From the NCBI GenBank assembly GCA_031276055.1, contig JAISNW010000203.1:1-5009 (forward strand): a stretch of 5,009 nucleotides of DNA, given 5' to 3'. Positions within the stretch are counted from its first letter, which is position 1. Each line of letters opens with the position of its first letter. The translations under genes and the position numbers were made by a program. This document shows, in pieces, positions 1 to 4,187 of this stretch. This DNA comes from Deferribacteraceae bacterium (lineage in GTDB: Bacteria > Chrysiogenota > Deferribacteres > Deferribacterales > JAISNW01). The notes beneath the pieces are model-generated. The model saw nothing but the letters and a program-made list of their open reading frames with translations, made no database searches and was not told the origin of the DNA.

Positions 1-711
1 GGGCAGAATGTAAACTCTTATATCTCTGAAGATGGTTTGCGCTTTCCCGAACTTCTGGCGCAGACGGCGGCGCTCTCTGAAAAGGTGCGCATCCGCTTTG
101 TAACATCCCACCCGAAAGATTTCTCTGAACGGTTGGCGGAGGTTATAAAAGAGCACGGCAATATATGCCCCCTTGTCCACCTCCCCCTCCAATCAGGTTC
201 TGATAGAATATTAAAGTTAATGAATAGGGGCTATACCGTTCATTCTTACCTAGAAAAATTGGAGAAAGCTGTGAAAATTGCGCCGTCTCTCCGTTTCTCT
301 ACAGATATAATAGTCGGTTTTCCTGGAGAGAGCGAGGCTGATTTTCTTAAAACCGCGGAAATCTTTCAACAAACCGAATATGAAACAGCTTTTATCTTTA
401 ATTACTCTCCAAGGAGCGGCGCTAACGCCTATAAACTCCCTGACGACATCCCAATGAGCGAAAAAAAATCAAGGCTGGCGCACCTGCTCTCTATACAGGA
501 AGCTGTCACTGAAAAGCGCTACAGCAGCATTATAGGGGAGACTGTGCAGGTTTTAGTGGAATCTCCCTCTAAAAAAGACGCCTCCCAACTCTCCGGAAGA
601 ACAGAGTATAACAGAGTGGTGAACTTTAAGGCGGCGCTAGAGCTAGGGGATATGGCAACCCTTAGAATAACAGGGGTTAAAAAGAACACCCTTATAGGAG
701 AAAGTCTATAG
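1..711 (+). CDS. miaB: tRNA-2-methylthio-N6-dimethylallyladenosine synthase MiaB, C-terminal part (5' end outside window)
   Basis: MiaB is a cytoplasmic radical-SAM methylthiotransferase that adds a 2-methylthio group to i6A37 of tRNAs reading UNN codons. The frame is open from base 1 and reads GQNVNSY at once, the hallmark MiaB motif in the middle of the radical-SAM domain. Further family blocks follow: RIRFVTSHP (about residues 35-43 of the visible part), HLPLQSGSDRILKLMNRGYT, STDIIVGFPGE and FNYSPRSGANAY. The last ~65 residues (YSSIIGETVQVLVES to the end) fit the tRNA-binding TRAM domain. 236 residues are visible; family members are about 430-475 residues, so roughly 190-200 residues are missing, including the CxxxCxxC iron-sulfur motif and the N-terminal UPF0004 domain. 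A TTG at 37 is not a real start because homology continues upstream of it. The gene ends intact, 90 bp before telA. RimO or MtaB is less likely given the GQNVNSY and HLPLQSGSD wording. Confidence 0.96.
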   Translation, partial: GQNVNSYISEDGLRFPELLAQTAALSEKVRIRFVTSHPKDFSERLAEVIKEHGNICPLVHLPLQSGSDRILKLMNRGYTVHSYLEKLEKAVKIAPSLRFSTDIIVGFPGESEADFLKTAEIFQQTEYETAFIFNYSPRSGANAYKLPDDIPMSEKKSRLAHLLSIQEAVTEKRYSSIIGETVQVLVESPSKKDASQLSGRTEYNRVVNFKAALELGDMATLRITGVKKNTLIGESL

Positions 712-724
712 CTTCTTTTTAGCC
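675..724 (+). terminator. imperfect long hairpin over the miaB stop codon, possible terminator
   Basis: Bases 675-686 (GGTTAAAAAGAA) pair with 713-724 (TTCTTTTTAGCC) over 12 positions with a single G-U pair. Inside this, TATAG (693-697) can pair with CTATA (706-710) around an 8-base loop, leaving an asymmetric internal bulge. The miaB stop codon lies in the inner part. The T-run sits within the 3' arm rather than after it, and no T tract follows, so this is not a textbook intrinsic terminator. It may slow or end transcription or protect the mRNA 3' end. Confidence 0.4.
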
Positions 725-745
725 GATATAATTGATAAAAAAGTG

Positions 746-772
746 TTGAACTCCTATATATTTTGCTATAGT
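746..772 (+). promoter_or_regulatory. candidate extended -10 sigma70 promoter for the telA-mgsA operon
   Basis: TATAGT at 767-772 is preceded by TG at 764-765, giving an extended -10 (TGCTATAGT). A TTGAAC at 746-751 could serve as -35, but the 15-bp spacer is short, so recognition would rest mostly on the extended -10. Transcription would start near 779, about 23 bases before the telA start codon. It is the only good match in the 712-801 gap. Confidence 0.5.
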
Positions 773-790
773 TTACTTAATCTGCTTAAT

Positions 791-796
791 GGAGAG
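791..796 (+). promoter_or_regulatory. ribosome-binding site of telA
   Basis: GGAGAG lies 5 bases before the ATG at 802. It supports that start codon and shows the Shine-Dalgarno type used in this genome. Confidence 0.75.
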
Positions 797-801
797 AAAA
801 T

Positions 802-1866
802 ATGGACAGTGAGATAGTTCTATCTGAAAAAGAAGCCACCCCCAAACAGGAAGAAGAGATAGCCCGCATTAAAGGGGAGATTAACCTTTACGACACTAAC
901 TCCATAGTCTCCTACGGAGCTAACGCCCAGAGAAAGACTTCGGAATTTATGGATCAGATCCTTTCCGCCATTAAGAACGAGGATCTCAGCGGAACGGGCG
1001 AAATTCTAACAAACCTTATGGGAGAGCTGCAAAGTTTTGACGCCGATACCGCTCCTAAAGGCTTTCTATCAAAGCTCTTTTCTTCAGCAAACTCCCGGAT
1101 CGCTAAGGTTAAAGCGAGTTATACAGAGGTAGATAGGAATATATCGCAGGTCACTGAAACTCTTGAACAGCACCGCCGCCAACTTATGACAAGCAACTCT
1201 ATGCTCGATAAGCTCTATGAGAAGAGCCTAGAATCAATTGAAGAGTTGAAACTATATATTACAGCAGGGGAGCAGAAGATGCTAGATGTTCAGCAAGATA
1301 TGCTGCCCGCTCTGAAAGAGAAGTTAGGGGAGGCAAATGACCCTCTTCTTGTTCAACAGGTAAGAGATGTCTCCGATGCAGCAGATCGTTTCGATAAAAA
1401 GATTCACGATCTCAAGCTAACCCGCACCGTTTATATCCAGTCTCTACCGCAGATTAGGATGCAGCAGGCGAATAACAGCATCTTAATAGATAAGATCCAC
1501 TCCTCTATAGTCAACGCCATCCCTCTCTGGAAGGCGCAGATGGTGCTCTCGCTTGGATTATCCCACACATCAAACGCCTTGAAAGCCCAGCAGAGCGTCA
1601 CCAACGCCACAAACGAGCTTCTCCGCAGAAACAGTGAGATGTTGAGAGAGAACACGGTGGAGATAGCAAGGGAGAATGAGCGCAGCATTGTGGATATTGA
1701 GACTGTCCGCAAGGCGAATGAAGATATTATAAACACCATAAAAGAGGTGGTTCAGATTCAGGCGGAGGGGCGTTCAAAACGCCAGAGCGCTGAAGTTGAA
1801 CTCAAAAAGCTGGAAACAGAGCTTAAAGAAAATATATTGAAGAGTATAAGCAATGAAAGCGCTTAA
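802..1866 (+). CDS. telA: TelA/KlaA-family toxic anion resistance protein
   Basis: This is a 354-residue protein of the TelA/KlaA (toxic anion resistance) family, known from the RK2 tellurite resistance operon and from chromosomal relatives linked to tellurite and cell-envelope stress; the biochemical activity is unknown. Family blocks are clear: the IVSYGANAQRKTSEFMDQIL start (about residues 35-54), the Leu/Glu-rich helical middle, the core LPQIRMQQANNSILIDKI leading into SSIVNAIPLWK (about 215-244), TNELLRRNSEMLRENT, ERSIVDIETV, and the C-terminal RSKRQSAEVELKKLE (about 324-338). Nearly the whole chain reads as long amphipathic helices or coiled coil, with no signal peptide or membrane segment, so it is probably cytoplasmic. 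The length is near that of the family. The ATG at 802 has a good GGAGAG site. Its last 14 bases overlap mgsA. The usual XpaC-like partner gene is not next to it. Family assignment is firm; tellurite resistance in this host is not shown. Confidence 0.92.
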   Translation: MDSEIVLSEKEATPKQEEEIARIKGEINLYDTNSIVSYGANAQRKTSEFMDQILSAIKNEDLSGTGEILTNLMGELQSFDADTAPKGFLSKLFSSANSRIAKVKASYTEVDRNISQVTETLEQHRRQLMTSNSMLDKLYEKSLESIEELKLYITAGEQKMLDVQQDMLPALKEKLGEANDPLLVQQVRDVSDAADRFDKKIHDLKLTRTVYIQSLPQIRMQQANNSILIDKIHSSIVNAIPLWKAQMVLSLGLSHTSNALKAQQSVTNATNELLRRNSEMLRENTVEIARENERSIVDIETVRKANEDIINTIKEVVQIQAEGRSKRQSAEVELKKLETELKENILKSISNESA

Positions 1867-2308
1867 AACTATCGGGCTGGTAGCCCATGATAACCAGAAG
1901 AGAGACCTTGTTGACTGGGTTGATGCAAACTCCCTCACATTAAGCAGGCACAGGCTTGTATGCACAGGCACTACAGGGAAGTTGGTTTCACAGATGTTTA
2001 AGCAGAAACATCCTGATATAGATGTTGAGATTATATTATTAAAATCCGGTCCGTTAGGCGGCGATCAACAGCTTGGGGCGATGATCAGCAACGGCAAGGT
2101 GGATTTCATAGTCTTTTTAACCGATCCTATGACTATGCAGCCTCATGATGTGGATGTTAAAGCTCTTATACGCATGGGGATTATCTATAATGTCGTTATG
2201 GCGTGCAATCTTACCACGGCGGATTTTGTGATAGCAAGCCCCCTATTCACAACGGATTACGAGCAGAAGATTCAAGACTATTCTAAATATATAACTAGGG
2301 AGTATTAG
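1853..2308 (+). CDS. mgsA: methylglyoxal synthase
   Basis: Converts dihydroxyacetone phosphate to methylglyoxal and phosphate, a cytoplasmic bypass of lower glycolysis used when phosphate is scarce or sugar phosphates pile up. The 151-residue product is full length (E. coli MgsA is 152). Visible landmarks are GLVAHDNQK (His12/Asp13, matching the E. coli His19/Asp20 region), the phosphate-binding TGTTGKL (38-44), SGPLGGDQQ with the catalytic Asp71, TDP at 90-92, and PHDVDVKALIR with His98 and Asp101. Asp71, His98 and Asp101 fall at the same numbers as in the E. coli enzyme, so it should be active. The start overlaps the end of telA by 14 bases in another frame, with only a weak GAAGAG site (1839-1844), which suggests translational coupling. 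The next gene begins 1 bp after its stop. Confidence 0.96.
   Translation: MKALKTIGLVAHDNQKRDLVDWVDANSLTLSRHRLVCTGTTGKLVSQMFKQKHPDIDVEIILLKSGPLGGDQQLGAMISNGKVDFIVFLTDPMTMQPHDVDVKALIRMGIIYNVVMACNLTTADFVIASPLFTTDYEQKIQDYSKYITREY
2297..2302 (+). promoter_or_regulatory. ribosome-binding site deciding the start at 2310
   Basis: AGGGAG sits inside the end of mgsA, 7 bases before the ATG at 2310. The alternative ATG at 2349 has no comparable site, so the earlier start is preferred even though it gives a long N-terminal region before the hydrophobic core. Confidence 0.6.
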
Positions 2309-2309
2309 T

Positions 2310-2708
2310 ATGCGTGGACATATCAGAAAGGGTGGGTGCAGCGAGCTTATGCACTTTTTCACCTCTCTTGTGCGGGCGGGTTTATTAACGTTTATCCTCG
2401 CCCTCTTTTATACTGCGGCTTTAGCAGCAGAGCCTTTTACAGTTAATTTCCCCTCTGCTCCGAAAGCTCTGGCGCCTTTTAATGTTGAGATAAAAGCCGT
2501 CGCTTCCCCCGCTCCTAAAAAGATAAAGGTTTCCTTTAAGATGAAGGCGATGTATATGGGGGATTTTAACTTTGAGGCGGAGGAGAAAAACGGCGTATAT
2601 TTCATAAACAACGTCACCCTTCCGCGCTGCATGTCAGGCGAAAAGGTTTGGGTGCTTGTTATAGATTACAATGGAGGCAAACAAGAAACAACTTTTGAGC
2701 TTGAATGA
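2310..2708 (+). CDS. secreted FixH/YtkA-like small protein, possible copper handling
   Basis: A 132-residue exported protein. Residues 1-24 form a long basic n-region, 25-38 a hydrophobic core (LLTFILALFYTAAL), and a signal peptidase I-type site ALAA lies near residues 37-40, leaving a mature domain of about 92 residues. The mature part is predicted beta-rich and fits the FixH/YtkA-like pattern: a FTVNFPSAPKALAPFNVEIK opening, a Met-containing KMKAMYMGDF block (Met78, Met81, Met83), GVYF, then LPRCMSGEKVWVLVID (Cys107, Met108). Relatives of this form occur with cbb3 oxidase assembly genes, and the Met and Cys residues are plausible copper ligands; that role is inferred, not shown. The gene starts 1 bp after mgsA and overlaps the following membrane gene by ATGA, implying that the two products work together. 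A later start at 2349 would give a conventional 27-residue signal peptide. Family assignment is moderate because the sequence is short and divergent. Confidence 0.65.
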   Translation: MRGHIRKGGCSELMHFFTSLVRAGLLTFILALFYTAALAAEPFTVNFPSAPKALAPFNVEIKAVASPAPKKIKVSFKMKAMYMGDFNFEAEEKNGVYFINNVTLPRCMSGEKVWVLVIDYNGGKQETTFELE

Positions 2709-3313
2709 TTGAGATTTTTGCCTCATCATTTCTAATCGGTCTTATAGGAAGTTTCGCCCACTGCGCGGGAATGTGCTATCCGTTCGTGCTGTTTATCTCC
2801 TCAAAGTATAAAGCGGTTGGATATGCAATAATGATCCCTCAGGTTAAATATAATCTGGGGCGGATAACTACCTATACAGCTTTAGGGGCGCTTTTAGGGA
2901 GTTTAACTGGAATTCCCGCATTAAATGGGCTGCTCCTGCTGCAAAAAGGGCTTACGATCTTGGCGGGGCTTGTTCTTATCCTCTTGGCATTGAAGTTGTC
3001 GCTGCATCTGCCTGCTCTGCTGAACTTTAACCTCATTTCAAAGGTTAATTCTCCTTATCTAACAGGGGTTGTCTTAGGCTTCCTCCCTTGCGGGCTTTTA
3101 ATGGGGGGGCTTATAACATCTGCTATGGCTAAGGGTGCACTAGCGGGAGGAGCCTCGATGTTTCTTTTTGGGGCGGGCACTTCAGCGGCGCTGCTGATAA
3201 TGGCTCTGACAGGCGGGTTGATAGAGAGGTATATCCCTTGGGCGAAACACGTTTTTAGATTTATCTTGCTCGTTTCAGGGATAATCTTGATATATAGGGG
3301 GATAATGTTATAA
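2705..3313 (+). CDS. UreH/TauE-SafE-type six-helix membrane protein (cytochrome/copper biogenesis type)
   Basis: A 202-residue, strongly hydrophobic inner-membrane protein with about six helices (near 3-18, 55-73, 76-98, 118-141, 145-170, 182-200). It carries the signatures of the UreH_2/"sulfite exporter TauE/SafE" group: GSFAHCAGMCYPF (15-27, giving HCxGMC), YNLGRITTYTALGALLG (49-65), GFLPCGLLMGGL (125-136) and FGAGTSAALL (155-164). The paired cysteines Cys20/Cys24 and the intramembrane PC at 128-129 are typical of members thought to move copper or thiol reducing power in cytochrome biogenesis. Sulfite export, the default database name, is not supported by the sequence. The usual GMCGP reads GMCYP here. 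The start overlaps the preceding stop (ATGA) with only a weak GAG site, so translation is probably coupled to the FixH/YtkA-like gene. It is the last gene of the operon; the terminator begins within its final codons. Confidence 0.85.
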   Translation: MIEIFASSFLIGLIGSFAHCAGMCYPFVLFISSKYKAVGYAIMIPQVKYNLGRITTYTALGALLGSLTGIPALNGLLLLQKGLTILAGLVLILLALKLSLHLPALLNFNLISKVNSPYLTGVVLGFLPCGLLMGGLITSAMAKGALAGGASMFLFGAGTSAALLIMALTGGLIERYIPWAKHVFRFILLVSGIILIYRGIML

Positions 3314-3324
3314 CCCCCTTTTTT
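3296..3324 (+). terminator. rho-independent terminator of the telA-mgsA operon
   Basis: AGGGGG (3296-3301) pairs perfectly with CCCCCT (3314-3319), with TA/TA (3303-3304 with 3311-3312) as an extra inner pairing, followed by a run of six T (3319-3324). The stop codon of the membrane protein gene lies in the loop. It points in the + direction only. Confidence 0.85.
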
Positions 3325-3352
3325 ATACCTAAGAACTGCAAAAATATTAGAG

Positions 3353-3382
3353 TTGACAATAAATTGATATTATGTGTATAAC
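3353..3382 (+). promoter_or_regulatory. sigma70-type promoter, TTGACA-18-TATAAC
   Basis: A perfect -35 hexamer TTGACA (3353-3358) is separated by 18 bases from TATAAC (3377-3382). Transcription would start near 3389, leaving a leader of about 120 bases before the regulator start codon. This leader contains the dyad at 3443-3468. It is the strongest promoter match in the window. Confidence 0.75.
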
Positions 3383-3409
3383 GATTTGGTTCTTGCATTT
3401 TTGTTCTTT

Positions 3410-3418
3410 TGTTATATT
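3410..3418 (+). promoter_or_regulatory. candidate extended -10 element
   Basis: TGTTATATT gives TG, one base, then TATATT. Possible -35 partners (TTGCAT at 3393, 14-bp spacer; TTCTTG at 3390, 17-bp spacer) are poor, so this is a weak second promoter candidate for the regulator. Confidence 0.25.
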
Positions 3419-3442
3419 TTAAGTAGTGAGTGATAAAAAAAT

Positions 3443-3468
3443 CAGTATATATTAATTATGATATACTG
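3443..3468. promoter_or_regulatory. 26-bp dyad, probable operator of the downstream regulator
   Basis: CAGTATAT (3443-3450) and ATATACTG (3461-3468) form a perfect 8-bp inverted repeat, and the central TAATTA (3453-3458) is palindromic about the same axis, so 22 of 26 positions are symmetric. The only mismatched pairs are 3451/3460 and 3452/3459. It lies 40 bases before the regulator start codon, inside its leader. An extended -10-like TGTTATTAT (3467-3475) abuts its right end. The size and place fit an autoregulatory site for a dimeric XRE repressor; binding is inferred. Confidence 0.55.
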
Positions 3469-3475
3469 TTATTAT
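3467..3475 (+). promoter_or_regulatory. candidate extended -10 element abutting the dyad
   Basis: TGTTATTAT (TG, one base, TATTAT) begins in the last two bases of the dyad. The matching -35 position falls inside the dyad and is only AT-rich, so a repressor bound there would cover this promoter. The AT-rich setting makes chance matches common. Confidence 0.25.
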
Positions 3476-3495
3476 ATTTTTTGATTAATCTTTTT

Positions 3496-3500
3496 GGAGG
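3496..3500 (+). promoter_or_regulatory. ribosome-binding site deciding the regulator start at 3509
   Basis: GGAGG lies 8 bases before the ATG at 3509. A TTG at 3494 in the same frame overlaps this site and so is unlikely to be the start. Confidence 0.85.
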
Positions 3501-3508
3501 CGCTTATC

Positions 3509-4162
3509 ATGATTGGAAAAAAATTAAAGGAACTTATACGCAGAAGAGGGATCAAGCAGATTAAACTTGCAAGATACTTAGGGATATCTCCGTCTCGTCT
3601 GTCTAACTACCTAAGCGATAAGAGAGAGCCTGATTTAGAGATGCTTTCTAAGATGGCGAAGTATCTCGATGTTGATCTCAACTTTTTTTCAAATACCTTT
3701 TATCAGCACAGCACAGAGCACAAACGCAGCTCCACAGCTCATTTTGAGCTCAAACCGATTGAAGAAGGGGAGTTTGTCGCCCCTACCGTCAACATCCCCT
3801 ATATTCCTATCAACTCCAAAAAGAGGCTGGGGCATAAAGCTCTAGTTCCCGTGCCGCTCTTCCTTGTAGAAGAGGTGGATAACCCTGCCGAGAACGCTCT
3901 AATGTGCGATGTAACCACAAAGATAGGGGGGATTCACTTTAAGAACGGCGATCTGGTGCTCTCTGCTAAGTGCAGCTCCATCAAGAATAAGAGCGGTAAA
4001 TTGGTCTTTGAAACAGGGAGGAACGGGAAATCATACCGCTACCTTGAAACGAAAGATCGTAAATATCTAGTTTCTGAAGACAATTCAGAGATGATAGACA
4101 TCCTTTCAGATGAAGATTTAGATAAATTCCACGCTCTTTTATGGGTATTAGCACGCCACTAA
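3509..4162 (+). CDS. XRE-family transcriptional regulator with LexA/CI-like (S24) C-terminal domain, apparently protease-dead
   Basis: A 217-residue cytoplasmic DNA-binding protein. Residues 3-60 form an XRE/Cro-CI helix-turn-helix: KKLKELIRRRGIKQIKLARYLGISPSRLSNYLSDKREPD read in order, with the turn near LGIS and the recognition helix at about 28-36, then the usual LEMLSKMAKYLDVDLNFF. After a linker (61-90), the C-terminal half has the layout of the S24 peptidase/LexA beta-fold, best seen as HFKNGDLVLSA (143-153) and KLVFETGRNGKSYRYLE (164-180). The expected G-D/M-S-M nucleophile stretch reads MCDVTTKIGG (132-141) without a serine, and the lysine position appears to be Arg177. Self-cleavage is therefore doubtful; dimerisation or ligand sensing is more likely. 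A dyad upstream suggests autoregulation. The xer gene follows after 25 bp and may be co-transcribed. Its target genes cannot be told from the window. The domain call is firm for the HTH and moderate for the C-terminal half. Confidence 0.82.
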   Translation: MIGKKLKELIRRRGIKQIKLARYLGISPSRLSNYLSDKREPDLEMLSKMAKYLDVDLNFFSNTFYQHSTEHKRSSTAHFELKPIEEGEFVAPTVNIPYIPINSKKRLGHKALVPVPLFLVEEVDNPAENALMCDVTTKIGGIHFKNGDLVLSAKCSSIKNKSGKLVFETGRNGKSYRYLETKDRKYLVSEDNSEMIDILSDEDLDKFHALLWVLARH

Positions 4163-4187
4163 GCTGTAATTGCTGCAAGGGCTATGG

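Larger units (their letters stand above)
3325..3508 (+). promoter_or_regulatory. AT-rich intergenic regulatory region, no gene seen
   Basis: About 184 bases without a convincing coding frame, far richer in A+T than the flanking genes. It holds a consensus-like promoter at 3353-3382, extended -10 candidates at 3410-3418 and 3467-3475, GTTCTT hexamers (3389-3394, 3403-3408, and inverted at 3331-3336), a 26-bp dyad at 3443-3468, and the ribosome-binding site of the following regulator. No tRNA or recognised riboswitch fold is apparent. Confidence 0.7.

Noticed and set aside
37..39. TTG at 37 as the start of the miaB frame
   Set aside because: The conserved GQNVNSY motif is upstream in the same open frame, so the gene simply enters from outside the window.
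1431..1739. Open reading frame on the minus strand inside telA (about 102 codons)
   Set aside because: It lies antisense within a well-conserved TelA frame, has no plausible ribosome site, and its translation resembles no family.
2705..3313. True sulfite/taurine exporter function for the membrane protein
   Set aside because: The HCxGMC and PC motifs and the secreted partner fit the UreH_2/cytochrome-copper type better, and no sulfur metabolism gene is nearby.
3365..3385. Possible dif/Xer recombination site near TTATGTGTATAAC
   Set aside because: The arms are in the wrong order and spacing: dif needs ATAA-N6-TTAT-type inner ends with 11-bp arms, while here TTAT-N4-ATAA is seen and overlaps the -10 of a good promoter.
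3464..3484. E. coli-type SOS box beginning at TACTGT
   Set aside because: No ACAG half-site follows at the required 8-base spacing.
3494..3508. TTG at 3494 as the start of the regulator
   Set aside because: It overlaps the GGAGG ribosome site that serves the ATG at 3509, and the extra five residues precede the usual start of the XRE domain.
3325..3508. Riboswitch or small RNA in the regulator leader
   Set aside because: Apart from the dyad, no conserved fold or stem set is recognisable, and the AT-rich sequence makes weak stems meaningless.
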